From HdN1 sp964473645 (GTDB lineage: Bacteria; Pseudomonadota; Gammaproteobacteria; Pseudomonadales; Ketobacteraceae), in the NCBI GenBank assembly GCA_964473645.1, contig CAYYPW010000003.1, positions 186,001 to 250,000 of the forward strand: DNA of 64,000 nucleotides, given 5' to 3'. Below, one piece after another: positions 52,151 to 62,730 of the stretch. A program made the translations under genes and the position numbers. How positions within the stretch are numbered: the first letter of the stretch is position 1; every line of letters starts with the position of its first letter. The notes below the pieces were generated by a model. The model was given only the letters and a program-made list of their open reading frames with translations, was not told where the DNA came from and searched no databases.

Positions 52151-53380
52151 ATGGCACTGATAGTTCAGAAATACGGCGGCACCTCTGTTGGTAGCCCCGA
52201 CCGCATTCGCAACGTTGCGAAGCGTGTAGAAAGATTCCGCGATGAAGGCCACGATATCGTTGTCGTGGTGTCTGCAATGAGCGGTGAAACCAATCGTTTA
52301 ATCGCACTTGCACATGAAATGCATGACAGCCCGCCACCGCGCGAGTTGGATGTGCTGGTGACCACTGGCGAGCAAGTGACCATTGCCCTGTTGAGCATGG
52401 CGCTGCAAAAAGACGGCTACGATGCCGTCTCTTACACCGGCGGCCAGGTACGGATTCTCACCGACGACTCCTTCGGCAAAGCGCGTATTCAAGCCATTGA
52501 CGCTGAACGCATCAGAAATGATCTGAAGCAGGGCAGAGTTGTGGTTGTCGCCGGTTTCCAGGGCGTTGATGACAACGGCAACATTACGACCTTGGGTCGC
52601 GGTGGTTCGGACACTACTGGTGTTGCACTTGCTGCAGCCCTAAAAGCAGACGAGTGCCAGATCTATACCGACGTCGACGGTGTCTACACCACGGACCCGC
52701 GTGTTGTTCCAGAAGCGCGGCGCCTTGAACGCATTACTTTTGAAGAAATGCTAGAGATGGCCAGCCTGGGTTCCAAAGTGCTGCAAATTCGCTCCGTTGA
52801 ATTCGCAGGAAAATATAACGTTCCGCTGCGCGTGCTTTCCAGTTTTGGTGAAGGCGCGGGCACGCTCATCACTGTAGAAGAAGGCAATAATATGGAACAA
52901 CCGATAATCTCCGGTATTGCATTCAACCGGGACGAAGCCAAGCTGACCTTGCGTGGCGTGCCCGATATTCCTGGCGCTGCGTACAAGATTCTTGGCCCGA
53001 TCGGTGAAGCCAATGTCGAAGTCGACATGATCGTGCAGAACGTGAGCCTTGATAACACCACGGATTTCACCTTCACCGTGCACCGCAATGAATTCAAGAA
53101 AGCGCTAGCCGTGCTCGAAGAAGTCTCAAAGGCGGTGGGCGCGCGTGAAATCGTCGCTGACGACAAAATCGCCAAGGTTTCATTGGTCGGTGTGGGCATG
53201 CGCTCACATGCGGGTGTTGCCAGCCGGATGTTCAAGATTCTTGCCGCAGAAAACATCAATATCCAGATGATCTCAACCTCTGAAATCAAGATTTCTGTCG
53301 TCATCGAGGAGAAATATCTCGAATTGGCGGTCAGAGCCTTACACACGGGCTTTGAACTCGACAAAGAAGCAGTCAAGTAG
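52151..53380 (+). CDS. lysC: Aspartate kinase
   Basis: A 409-residue aspartokinase, the first enzyme of the Lys/Thr/Met pathway. KYGGTSVGSPDRI is the ATP/Mg site, FQGVDDNGNITTLGRGGSDTTGVALAAAL the Asp/ATP region, and two ACT domains occupy the C-terminus (about 265-340 and 345-409: VGMRSHAGVASRMFKILAAENI). It is the monofunctional lysC type of pseudomonads. Shine-Dalgarno is weak. No lysine riboswitch is visible upstream. Confidence 0.97.
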   Translation: MALIVQKYGGTSVGSPDRIRNVAKRVERFRDEGHDIVVVVSAMSGETNRLIALAHEMHDSPPPRELDVLVTTGEQVTIALLSMALQKDGYDAVSYTGGQVRILTDDSFGKARIQAIDAERIRNDLKQGRVVVVAGFQGVDDNGNITTLGRGGSDTTGVALAAALKADECQIYTDVDGVYTTDPRVVPEARRLERITFEEMLEMASLGSKVLQIRSVEFAGKYNVPLRVLSSFGEGAGTLITVEEGNNMEQPIISGIAFNRDEAKLTLRGVPDIPGAAYKILGPIGEANVEVDMIVQNVSLDNTTDFTFTVHRNEFKKALAVLEEVSKAVGAREIVADDKIAKVSLVGVGMRSHAGVASRMFKILAAENINIQMISTSEIKISVVIEEKYLELAVRALHTGFELDKEAVK

Positions 53381-53482
53381 CTTTTGATCTTACGCGAGTG
53401 CTGATTTGAATCGAGCCGCCATTTAAAACGAGTTTCGATCTGGAAATACGCAATTAGGTTGTAGATTGGGTTTTCAACAGCC

Positions 53483-53525
53483 AAGCAAATCAGGTACCCT
53501 AGGCGCCTGATTTGCTTTTGTTTTT
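53483..53525 (+). terminator. Intrinsic terminator of lysC
   Basis: 12-bp stem AAGCAAATCAGG/CCTGATTTGCTT with an 11-base loop, followed by TTGTTTTT. Confidence 0.88.
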
Positions 53526-53765
53526 ATTGCAGCCTGTATTTCTCTGCGAACGTGTGGGTCGGTTAATTCTGCGGGTCGGTTCAAGTGATCGGCGCGTGTC
53601 AGGGAGTGGCAATCCGATCAAGTAGTGCAGAATTTTTTTTCTGCAAATTCGACGGATGTGAACAATACTTATCGAGAAGCCCTTCAGGGGTTTTGAAATG
53701 TATCCGCTGGGCCTGAAAGCGCGATTGCCAGGACAGTCACAGGAGCAGTTTTTAGGAGAAGGAAA
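53526..53765 (+). promoter_or_regulatory. Leader and promoter region of csrA
   Basis: 240 bases with no gene, between the lysC terminator and csrA. It must hold the csrA promoter. The end has TTTTTAGGAGAAGGAAAATG; A/GGA motifs just before the start are what CsrA itself binds, so autoregulation is plausible but inferred. Confidence 0.5.
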
Positions 53766-53963
53766 ATGCTTATTTTAACGCGTAGAGTCGGTGAAACCCT
53801 CATGATTGGGGACGACGTGACGGTAACGGTGCTCGGCGTAAAGGGTAACCAGGTCCGCATCGGCGTCAATGCTCCCAAAGAGGTGGCAGTGCACCGCGAG
53901 GAAATTTATCAGCGGATTCAACGCGAGAAAGAAACCTCACGGGATTCCAACGGTAATTCGTAA
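53766..53963 (+). CDS. csrA: Carbon storage regulator CsrA
   Basis: A 65-residue RNA-binding regulator. MLILTRRVGETLMIGDDVTV, the RIGVNAPKEVAVHREEIYQRI block and conserved Arg44/Val42-like surface are all present. It binds GGA motifs in mRNA leaders to control translation and stability, acting on central carbon metabolism and motility. AGGAGAAGGAAA precedes the ATG. It follows lysC and precedes tRNA-Ser, as in pseudomonads. Confidence 0.98.
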   Translation: MLILTRRVGETLMIGDDVTVTVLGVKGNQVRIGVNAPKEVAVHREEIYQRIQREKETSRDSNGNS

Positions 53964-53983
53964 TCCCTGCTGCGGGTTGAACT

Positions 53984-54014
53984 AAAAAAGCGTGGTGACT
54001 CACCGCGCTTTTTT
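53984..54014 (+). terminator. Intrinsic terminator of csrA
   Basis: AAAAAAGCGtGGTG pairs with CCGCGCTTTTTT across ACTCA, 21 bases after csrA. Confidence 0.85.
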
Positions 54015-54174
54015 GCTTTCTGCAGGGGCGTTCTCGCTGCTTTATCCTGAGAGCACGGCGGCGAATGCTCAGTCGCTGAGAGGGTAGCTAAGCTGTTGTA
54101 GTAAATTGAATAATTCTTTTTAAACAGGCTAGGCAAGCAACTTAAAACCAAGTAGAATGCAGCGCTTCGTGAGT

Positions 54175-54269
<95 letters not shown>

Positions 54270-54365
54270 TTCACGAAGATGCTGTAAGTGGCTGAAAAGC
54301 CTGGCGAATAGTTGAAATAAAAAGCTTGACACCAAACTGACATTTCAACATAATTCGCGTCCCAC

Positions 54366-54442
54366 GCGCTTGTAGCTCAGCTGGATAGAGTACCTGGCTA
54401 CGAACCAGGCGGTCGGAGGTTCGAATCCTTCCAAGCGCGCCA
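54366..54442 (+). tRNA. tRNA-Arg (anticodon ACG)
   Basis: 77 bases, acceptor GCGCTTG/CAAGCGC, D-loop TAGCTCAGCTGGATAGAG, anticodon loop CTACGAA (ACG, whose A34 is normally edited to inosine), T arm GGTTCGAATCC, encoded CCA. Confidence 0.95.
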
Positions 54443-54450
54443 TATACCAG

Positions 54451-54478
54451 AAGGCCTGCAGAAATGCAGGCCTTTTTT
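54451..54478 (+). terminator. Terminator of the tRNA unit
   Basis: AAGGCCTGCA/TGCAGGCCTT with a four-base loop and six T residues, nine bases after tRNA-Arg. Confidence 0.9.
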
Positions 54479-54639
54479 ATTTCTGTTTGTCGCAAATTAG
54501 AGATCCTGCAAATTTCTTGGAAATTTTCTCTCTGGTGCGTTGCAAAAAGCTTTCTAACAATTCAAGATTGAGGGGTGTGCATTTGTATACGTCGCTCCGA
54601 CGTTCGCCTGCACATTTTTACAATTGATAAGGTAATGCT

Positions 54640-54849
54640 ATGTCGAAGTCTACTGGAACCGTTAAGTGGTTCAATGAAGAAAAAGGTTTTGGTTTCATCA
54701 CGCAAGATAACGGTGGCCCCGATGTCTTCGTTCATTTTCGTGCCATCCAGGCTGAAGGTTTTAAAACGTTGAAGGAAGGCCAAGCTGTTGCTTTCAACGT
54801 TGAAAAAGGCCAGAAGGGCCTGCAAGCGGCTAACGTCGTTCTTGCCTAA
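54640..54849 (+). CDS. Cold-shock protein, CspA family
   Basis: A 69-residue single cold-shock domain. RNP1 is KGFGFIT and RNP2 VFVHF; the TGTVKWFNEEKGFGFITQDNGGPDVFVHF block is complete. It binds single-stranded RNA and DNA and acts as an RNA chaperone. The start ATAAGGTAATGCTATG has AAGG upstream. The leader upstream may fold, as in cspA mRNAs. Which paralogue cannot be told. Confidence 0.96.
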   Translation: MSKSTGTVKWFNEEKGFGFITQDNGGPDVFVHFRAIQAEGFKTLKEGQAVAFNVEKGQKGLQAANVVLA

Positions 54850-54862
54850 TTGCTCGCAAGGG

Positions 54863-54900
54863 CAATAAAAAAGGGCGCCTCTGGCGCCCTTTTTTATTGC
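54863..54900. terminator. Bidirectional terminator after the cold-shock gene
   Basis: Perfect 18-bp stem GCAATAAAAAAGGGCGCC/GGCGCCCTTTTTTATTGC with a three-base loop. T-runs occur on both strands. Confidence 0.92.
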
Positions 54901-55110
54901 GTGGCTTTCTCGTTTATAGCGGTAAGGATTTTGGCGAGCCTGCTGTCGTGGCGCTGGTGTTACGCGCCAGTGTTGCCGTAAGGATGTGTTGTAGAGAGGT
55001 TTTGTTGTTTGTGGGGGGGGTGCAGCTAATCGGTGTCTTAGTGGGGCTGTTGTAACGAGGTTTTAGCGGAGTGTTAGTGGTGAGCCGTCTCCGACCCACC
55101 CGTGGGTACT

Positions 55111-55521
55111 TTAGCCGCTGGTTACCAGACGAAAACGCTGCGGATTTTTGCGCAGTTCAGTGGCGCGTTGTGCGCGCATTTCGTCGACGACGTTGCGCAA
55201 GGTTTGGGCGACGACGCGAATATCTTCACCCAACGCTTCGCCAATAAAATCAGGTGCATGGCCGATCATAAACAGGCATTCGATCAAGCGGGGTTTTACG
55301 TCTTCCGTCACCATGCCGAAATTGAACAGTGCAATCTTACGGCGGCGCTGCTCCTCTGGGCGACCGGCAGCCGGCTCCTGCTTGAGTGCATAGAGATGAA
55401 CCGGGATTTCATAGAAGTTCAGTAAATCCGCTACCTCGCGCCCACGGGCCAAATGCAATATGCGCTCGCGCTGTATTTCTTCCAGTTCAATCAACAGATC
55501 AGTCAGTTCAAAATCAATCAT
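55111..55521 (-). CDS. Hypothetical protein
   Basis: A 136-residue soluble protein, from the ATG at 55521 after GGGAGG. It is helix-rich (MIDFELTDLLIELEEIQRER, then TLRNVVDEMRAQRATELRK). No domain recognised. It is immediately downstream of the kinase gene's neighbourhood on the same strand, but 173 bases away. No signal peptide. Confidence 0.7.
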   Translation of the reverse strand: MIDFELTDLLIELEEIQRERILHLARGREVADLLNFYEIPVHLYALKQEPAAGRPEEQRRRKIALFNFGMVTEDVKPRLIECLFMIGHAPDFIGEALGEDIRVVAQTLRNVVDEMRAQRATELRKNPQRFRLVTSG

Positions 55522-55694
55522 CGATGCCTCCCATATCCACGCTGGTGGTGTCCTTATTATTATCGGGTCGAAACTCTGAGCTTTTCCTGCTTATAAGCGC
55601 ATGGTCATACCATAGCATAAACAAATCGTGGAACAGTAGTAGGGGAAATGTTTAACCTCTGAATTGCGAAAAGCCCCCCTACGACGAACGTTGG

Positions 55695-57551
55695 TTACTC
55701 GGAACGGCGTGGGGCAGGTTGCAAAAAGCTTTCATCGTGCACGGATTGCGCTTCAAATCGTGTTGGCGTTTGGCTGGGAGTCGTGTTGCGTTCCTCTTGC
55801 CTGCCTAAAATAAACCAGCCCGCGAGCAGCATATTGATGCTGACCAAAACCACGGCCACAATCAGCAACTTGCGGTTATGGGGGGGAGTGGCTGCTGGTT
55901 CGGTAACGTGGTCGATGGTGTCGATGGTGGTGACATCCATCGCGGCAGGTGGCTCCTGCGTGCTGGGTTGGGGAGGTTGCAAGCCGGGTTCTTGTAATCG
56001 TGCCTTGACCTCTTTAAAGCTGCCAATGCGAATTTCGGCGTCCCGGAAAATCATGCTCTTGACGACTGTCTGCAATGCCTGCGGCAGTTGTTGAAACGCT
56101 TCTTGTGGCATCAAGATGCCCTTGCGCCAGATGGGCAGGTTGCCCGTCAACATCTGGTAGAACATGACGCCGGCGCTGAACACATCGGTTTTTTCGCTAC
56201 GCGGTTCTTCCTCGATGGCATACCAGTTGGGTTCGCCGCTTTCCTGGTAGTGCTGGTCCAGCCCAAAATCAGTGACTTTGATCTGTTGGTCGTTGCTGAA
56301 CAGTACATTGTGAGGGCGCAGGTTGCCATGAACGATATGGTGCTGATGAGCAAAGATCAGGGCATCGCAGAGTTGTTCGGCAATGGGAAAGAAAGTGGTC
56401 AGCGCCATCGGTTGGGCCAATCGGTTTTGCAGGCTGCCCCCTTGCAGATATTCCATGACGACAATGAAGATGCGTTCATTGCGACTCACGCCCAGGATAT
56501 GAATGATATTGGGGTGACGGTGCCGTGAGGCCCATTCCGCTTCGTGGTAGCCGGCCCAGCTGCCCACACGCTTTTTCAGCACCATGAGGTTGTGGTCGGT
56601 GCGGTTCTCGTACAAAAACACGGAGCCGTAGGGCGTTTCACGGATCACGTCCAATAGACGGAACTTGTCTTTGCTGTCTTTGAAGGTTTCGCGCGCGTCC
56701 TCGACTTCGGTGGGGGTTAGGTGCTGCCCTTGCACCGATTTCAGCAGCATCGAGGTCAACTGCTCAGCAGTGGGGCGCTGAAATGCCTCCTCTGACAGGC
56801 AGGCCATGATGATGGTACTGAGGGCTTCCGGCATTTTGGGGTTGTAGTGGGTGGGCGGCGGGTAGCCAAGCTTGGGCAGCACGCCGGCAAACATCAGATA
56901 CATCATCACGCCCAGCGAATAGATGTCGCTGGCGGCGGTCGCATAGGCGGCACCGTTGTGTTGTTCAGGGGCCATGTAGCTAAGCGTGCCGACAGTCAGA
57001 CCTGCCTCGCTGCGAGTGATATCGGTGTCTTCTGTAATAAGGGCAATACCGAAGTCCACGACGCGGGCGTTTTCTTCTCTGTCGATCAGTACGTTGCCGG
57101 GTTTGATGTCGCGGTGAACGATATTGTTTTTGTGCGCGTATGCTAACGCCTTTGCCACCTGGATCGCGGCACGAAGCTTTTGTGCCGTGGTGAAGTCGCT
57201 ACGTTTGTTGGCATGACTGAGGGTTTCGCCTTCGATGTAATCCATGACGAAATAAGGCATGCCATCTTCTGTGATGCCTTTGTCGATGACGCGGATGATG
57301 TTGGGGTGATCGAGGCGGGCAACGATTTGCGCTTCCCGATCGAACATCTGCCGAGCTTGCGGCGTATCGAGCAAGCCGGTTTTCAGCACCTTGATGGCAA
57401 CGGGGCGATCGAGCGAGGTTTGCGTCGCGCGATAAAGCACTGCCATGCCGCCCTCGGCAATCACTTCGAAGTGTGAAAATCCTTTCAGTTGCATGCTGTA
57501 CTGGCCTGCTGACGCCTGCTGAGAATGTGGTTTTTCGTTAAGAGTAGCCAC
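55695..57551 (-). CDS. Membrane-anchored Ser/Thr kinase with an active and a degenerate kinase domain
   Basis: A 618-residue protein with two Hanks-type kinase domains. Domain 1 (about 28-270) is intact: IAEGGMAVLYRA P-loop, Lys54 (VAIK), HRDIKPGN (146-153), VDFG (165-168), GTLSYMAPEQ. Domain 2 (about 297-520) is degenerate: no glycine-rich loop (IRETPYGS), HGNLRPHN at 408-415 in place of HRDxKxxN, but a TDFG is retained. A membrane segment lies at 561-583, followed by a short ~35-residue tail. The start is a GTG with no strong ribosome-binding site. Confidence 0.9.
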   Translation of the reverse strand: MATLNEKPHSQQASAGQYSMQLKGFSHFEVIAEGGMAVLYRATQTSLDRPVAIKVLKTGLLDTPQARQMFDREAQIVARLDHPNIIRVIDKGITEDGMPYFVMDYIEGETLSHANKRSDFTTAQKLRAAIQVAKALAYAHKNNIVHRDIKPGNVLIDREENARVVDFGIALITEDTDITRSEAGLTVGTLSYMAPEQHNGAAYATAASDIYSLGVMMYLMFAGVLPKLGYPPPTHYNPKMPEALSTIIMACLSEEAFQRPTAEQLTSMLLKSVQGQHLTPTEVEDARETFKDSKDKFRLLDVIRETPYGSVFLYENRTDHNLMVLKKRVGSWAGYHEAEWASRHRHPNIIHILGVSRNERIFIVVMEYLQGGSLQNRLAQPMALTTFFPIAEQLCDALIFAHQHHIVHGNLRPHNVLFSNDQQIKVTDFGLDQHYQESGEPNWYAIEEEPRSEKTDVFSAGVMFYQMLTGNLPIWRKGILMPQEAFQQLPQALQTVVKSMIFRDAEIRIGSFKEVKARLQEPGLQPPQPSTQEPPAAMDVTTIDTIDHVTEPAATPPHNRKLLIVAVVLVSINMLLAGWFILGRQEERNTTPSQTPTRFEAQSVHDESFLQPAPRRSE

Positions 57552-57586
57552 ATTTCAGCGGAGCGGCAGGCGCAATACACTGATAT

Positions 57587-58582
57587 TTAGGTCAAGGCAG
57601 GCATTCGCGAGAGGACAACGCGCGCCAGGGCGCGGGCGTGGTCTGCGGAATCGTTCAAGCAGGGGATGTAATTGAAATGCTCGCCGCCATGTTCAATGAA
57701 GCGTTCCTTGTTTTGCATGGCGATTTCTTCGAGGGTTTCCAGGCAGTCGGTGGCGAAGCCGGGGCAGATGACGTCGATGTGTTTGATGCCTTTGGTCGCC
57801 CATTCTTCTATTAACTTGTCTGCATAGGGTTTGACCCATTCCTGGCGACCAAAGCGGCTTTGAAAGGCAACGGCGTATTGATCTTCGTGAAGGCACAGGC
57901 GCGCGGCGACCAGGCGGGCGGTGGTAATGCATTCGCCTGGGTACGGGTCCCCTTTCTGTTGGTAGCTTTCCGGGATGCCGTGAAAGGAGAACAGCAGCTT
58001 TTCACCACGAGGGTGCTGTTTCCAATGATGTTCGACGCTGCGGGCGAGCGCTTCGATATAGGCATCATGATCATGGTAGTGGCGGATGAAATACAGTTCC
58101 GGTATGTCCGGGCAGTGGCGCAGTTGTTTGGCAATGCCATCAAACACGGCCGCTGTGGTACTGCTGGAATATTGCGGAAACAACGGCAATATGATCAACG
58201 GGCATTGGCCGTGTCGGCGGGTGAGTTTGCCTAATTGTTCAAGCCCTGGTTCGCCGTAGGTCATGGCGAGATGAACCGGAATGGCTTGTCCGGTGCATTC
58301 GAGCAGCTCTTGCTCCAGTCGTGCAGTGAGGCGTTGGCTGAAGGCGAGCAGGGGGGAGCCGTCTGGGGTCCAGATAGATTGGTAGAGTTTGGTGATTCGC
58401 CGTGGTCGAAATCGGAGGATGACACCATGGAGAACAAACCACCACAGCCAGCGGGGTGCATCGACCACCCGCTTGTCCCATAAGAAGGGTTTGAGGTAAC
58501 TGCGAATGGCGGCGACATCGGGGCGAGAGGGGGTGCCCAGATTCACGAGTACGACTGCGAAGGGGGGATGTTTGGCTTGCAC
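57587..58582 (-). CDS. hemH: Ferrochelatase HemH
   Basis: A 331-residue enzyme inserting Fe2+ into protoporphyrin IX. LVNLGTPSRPD, PLFPQYSSSTTAAV, LLFSFHGIPESYQQKGDPYPGEC (metal-site His in SFHG) and FATDCLETLEEI (catalytic Glu) are present. The start is the GTG at 58582, eight bases after AAGGA; a longer frame to 58678 lacks support. It is transcribed on the minus strand after the kinase gene's position. Confidence 0.95.
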   Translation of the reverse strand: MQAKHPPFAVVLVNLGTPSRPDVAAIRSYLKPFLWDKRVVDAPRWLWWFVLHGVILRFRPRRITKLYQSIWTPDGSPLLAFSQRLTARLEQELLECTGQAIPVHLAMTYGEPGLEQLGKLTRRHGQCPLIILPLFPQYSSSTTAAVFDGIAKQLRHCPDIPELYFIRHYHDHDAYIEALARSVEHHWKQHPRGEKLLFSFHGIPESYQQKGDPYPGECITTARLVAARLCLHEDQYAVAFQSRFGRQEWVKPYADKLIEEWATKGIKHIDVICPGFATDCLETLEEIAMQNKERFIEHGGEHFNYIPCLNDSADHARALARVVLSRMPALT

Positions 58583-58709
58583 CTTGATCTTCCTTACCTT
58601 ATAACGTTCTGAAAACAGGCAATTTTTTGTGCGCTTAGCATAGCATTCAGGCGCGGTTATGTAATAGAAAAAGCCCATTTCAGTCAGCGCTATGTCACAG
58701 GAGTTTGTT

Positions 58710-59183
58710 ATGCCAATGCCAAAAGTCGGGGCGAAAGCGCCCGCGTTTACGTTGCTGGATCAGAATGGTCATTCTGTTTCGCTGAAGGATTTTGTCGGGC
58801 AGAAAGTCGTGGTGTATTTCTACCCGAAGGCGATGACGCCGGGGTGTACCGTGCAGGCGTGTGGATTACGGGATGCCAAGGCGGCGTTGAAAAAGCACAA
58901 GGTGGTTGTGTTGGCCATTAGCCCGGATTCACCAACGCGTTTGAAAAAATTCGAGGAAAAGGAAGGGCTGAATTTTACGTTGCTGGCGGATGAGGATCAT
59001 GCGGTGGCAGAGAAATATGGGGTGTGGGGGTTGAAGAAGTTTATGGGGCGGGAATCAATGGGGATTCTGCGTACCACGTTTGTGGTCGATGAAGCGGGCA
59101 AGATTGCACATGTGATGAGCAAGGTGACGACGAAGACGCATCATGAGGATGTGTTGGAGGTCATTGCGGGGCTTGAACAGTGA
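58710..59183 (+). CDS. bcp: Thioredoxin-dependent peroxiredoxin Bcp
   Basis: A 157-residue peroxiredoxin of the BCP/PrxQ type. The peroxidatic Cys is in MTPGCTVQAC, with the resolving Cys five residues later (atypical 2-Cys). YFYPKAMTPGCT and LISPDS-like ISPDSP are typical. The ATG at 58710 has CAGGAG upstream; the ATG at 58692 is less well placed. It reduces peroxides using thioredoxin. Confidence 0.95.
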   Translation: MPMPKVGAKAPAFTLLDQNGHSVSLKDFVGQKVVVYFYPKAMTPGCTVQACGLRDAKAALKKHKVVVLAISPDSPTRLKKFEEKEGLNFTLLADEDHAVAEKYGVWGLKKFMGRESMGILRTTFVVDEAGKIAHVMSKVTTKTHHEDVLEVIAGLEQ

Positions 59184-59366
59184 CGCTTGAGTAGTGACTC
59201 TTGAATAATAAGATAAGTACGCCATCCATGGCGTTGGTCCGAACTCCCCCCCAGTGACTGATACCAGTGTAGGGCGGGGGCCGGTTCGGTTCAGTGTGGG
59301 TTTGGTGCGGTTTTTGTAATCGATTGTGAAGCGCTTCACGTTACACGGGCATTTCAGGAGGCTGTT

Positions 59367-60247
59367 ATCAGCACGCATCATTCCCATGAGGTGGCAGTGT
59401 TTAATAACCCGCGGGCCGCGCGGGCGTTTGCCGATTATCTTTCTACGCTTTCTATCGCCAATAAAATAATGGATAGCGCGGGTGAATCGCGAGTGATCTT
59501 GCTGGATACAGCGGCATCGGCGCGGTTTCATGCGGAGCTCAAAGCATTTCTTGAAAACCCTGAGGATGAGCGTTATCTTGCCGCGTCGTGGACGGCGGGA
59601 GAGGTCAACAGTGACGCTGATGCGTCGGCGTTGGGTCGTGTTTATGGGCGTAAGCGCTTTCGTCTGCGCGGGCGTCGGGCGGGGCCGGTGACCTGGGGCG
59701 TTATCATCGCGTGTCTGGCAGTGTTCGTTGAGTTGAATCTGGGCGATCCATTGGGATGGTGGAGCCAGTTACAGTTTTTCAGGTCGTGGCGGCATTTGTT
59801 GAACGGTGGTGAATGGTGGCGATGGCTGACCACCAGTATTTCGCATTATCAGGTGTTGCATATCGCGTTCAATGTGCTGTGGTGGTGGGATTTGGCGGGC
59901 AACGTGGAACGGCGGCAGGGTCCGCTGCGTTTGTTGACGTTGTTCGTGTTGTTGAATGTGGTATCGAACTTTTGCCAGTTTGCGTTTTCGGGGCCTGATT
60001 TTCTCGGTCTGTCGGGCATAGTGTATGGTTTGTTGGGGTATTTGTGGGCCTATGTGAAAATGTGTCCGCGTTACCCACAACCGGTGAATGATTTGGTATT
60101 TCGGTCGATGATCATTTGGCTGGTCGTGTGTTTTACAGGCGTGGTTGATTTGCTGATTCAGGGCGGCATTGCGAATGCAGCGCATTTGGGAGGTTTGTTG
60201 GCAGGGATCGCGTTAGGGTATTGGTGGGGATTTCTGGACAGGAAGAC

Positions 60248-60254
<7 letters not shown>
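59367..60254 (+). CDS. glpG: GlpG-type rhomboid intramembrane protease
   Basis: Rhomboid protease of 287 residues from GTG 59391, or about 295 from ATC 59367. Catalytic Ser208 (GLSGIVYG) and His265 (ANAAHLGG), and the HxxxN-like HIAFNVLWW, are present (GTG numbering). It has six or more membrane segments and a soluble N-terminal domain (about 1-95, FNNPRAARAFADYL) like GlpG. The region begins with AGGAGG, five bases before an in-frame ATC; the GTG lacks a separate site. Its end overlaps the next gene by seven bases. Confidence 0.9.
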
Positions 60255-61312
<1,058 letters not shown>

Positions 61313-61329
61313 TCCGATTCCTATTGGCG

Positions 61330-62328
61330 CTAGCGTAGCGCCATTAAGCCTGCTTCGATGCTTATTATCGGTCGGTAGCCCAATTCAAATTCGGCTTTTT
61401 GACTTTTGATCGTCACTTGACTGAAAAACAGGTTTACCGCCGTGCGCGTCAACGGTGGCTCACCCGTCCTGTTTGACGTGCGCCACCACCATTCCATGCC
61501 TTTGGCCAGCATATCGGCAAACCACAGGGGCGCGTTGCGATTTGGTGGTGTGACGCCCTGGGTGGCAAGCATGCGTGAAATGAAATCTTTGAAACTAATC
61601 GGCGCGCCGTCTGTGAGAAAATAGGTTTCGCCACCACGACCAAAGTGAGTGGCCAGAATAACACCATGCGACACATTAACGACGTTACATGTTGACGTCG
61701 GGTGATCACCGCCAAACCATATCCATTGCCCTGCTTTTATCGACGCTACCATTTTCGGTAGCAACGTGGTATCTCCCTGGCCCCAAATAAAGCGGGGGCG
61801 CACAATCACGGTTTGCAGTGTGGGGCTATTGGCGGCTTTGACGAGCATTTCTGCCATGCCTTTGGATTTGGGGTACATGCCGTTGGGGTGGGCGGGGAGT
61901 GGCAAACGTTCGTCGATATCGATCAGGGGGGGGCCGGCAGCGAGCACGGCTTCAGTACTGATATGAATAAAACGAGGGACGTTTGCAGCCTTTGCCGCAG
62001 CCAGAACATTTGCGGTGCCGTTAATGGTAAATCGTTGAAAGTCTTCCCAGGCGCCCCAGAGATCGACTTTGGCGGCGGAGTGTATGGTGGCCGCACAGTT
62101 TTGCATGCCCTCGATCATGGCAGAAGTATCGTCGAGATCCCCCATGACAACATCAGCACCCAGCGTTCGAATGGTAGCCGCCGCTGATTCGCTTCGCGCC
62201 AATGCATTTACGTGAAATCCCTTCTTAACGAGATCGATAATGAGTTGTCGTCCCAAAAAGCCGGAGCCGCCCGTGATGAATACACAGGAACTGGGTGGAA
62301 GGTGATCGGTTGTAGGGCCGGATGTCAT
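61330..62328 (-). CDS. NAD(P)-dependent epimerase/3-beta-HSD-like oxidoreductase
   Basis: A 332-residue extended SDR. VFITGGSGFLGRQL is the NAD(P)-binding motif, MYPKSKGMAE the active-site Tyr-x-x-x-Lys, and VVRPRFIWGQGDT the substrate-side motif like 3-beta-hydroxysteroid dehydrogenases. AGGAGGACGT precedes the ATG. Substrate unknown. It is convergent with the nuclease gene. Confidence 0.9.
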   Translation of the reverse strand: MTSGPTTDHLPPSSCVFITGGSGFLGRQLIIDLVKKGFHVNALARSESAAATIRTLGADVVMGDLDDTSAMIEGMQNCAATIHSAAKVDLWGAWEDFQRFTINGTANVLAAAKAANVPRFIHISTEAVLAAGPPLIDIDERLPLPAHPNGMYPKSKGMAEMLVKAANSPTLQTVIVRPRFIWGQGDTTLLPKMVASIKAGQWIWFGGDHPTSTCNVVNVSHGVILATHFGRGGETYFLTDGAPISFKDFISRMLATQGVTPPNRNAPLWFADMLAKGMEWWWRTSNRTGEPPLTRTAVNLFFSQVTIKSQKAEFELGYRPIISIEAGLMALR

Positions 62329-62438
62329 ACGTCCTCCTCAGGTGGGTGCATTCTGTATTTGATGAATATGGACGAGCTTGACAATGTTTGTAAATAGCGT
62401 TGCTATATAAGCCAAGCATCCCTTTGAGAGGAATATCG

Positions 62439-62669
62439 ATGGACGACCCACAAGCTCCCAAGCCTGCATCTCCGCTACCGTTTTGGAAAGTCGTTACCAG
62501 CGTATTTGCGGCGGTTTTTGGTGTGCAGCGTAAAGACAATGCCCAACGTGATTTTGCGCAGGGAAAATTAAGCACCTTTATTCTGGTCGGTGTGGGCGTG
62601 ACCCTGTTTCTGGTGGCGACGATTGCGACTATCGTTTCGTTTGTGTTGAGTTCGGTGCAGACGCATTGA
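62439..62669 (+). CDS. DUF2970 family membrane protein
   Basis: A 76-residue protein from the ATG at 62439, with GAGAGGA upstream. PFWKVVTSVFAAVFGVQRKDNAQRDF and one C-terminal transmembrane helix (about 47-69) match DUF2970. Function is unknown. Confidence 0.85.
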   Translation: MDDPQAPKPASPLPFWKVVTSVFAAVFGVQRKDNAQRDFAQGKLSTFILVGVGVTLFLVATIATIVSFVLSSVQTH

Positions 62670-62730
62670 TTTGGTCATTCTCGGTGGATCAAAATCTGCT
62701 ATTCAATAATATTTCGATGAGTTGTTACCT

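Noticed and set aside
59200..59300. A fifth copy of the palindromic element between bcp and the rhomboid gene
   Set aside because: Only CGCCATCCATGGCG and a G/C-rich imperfect stem are present; the second hairpin and the AGCCTACA block are missing. At most a relic.
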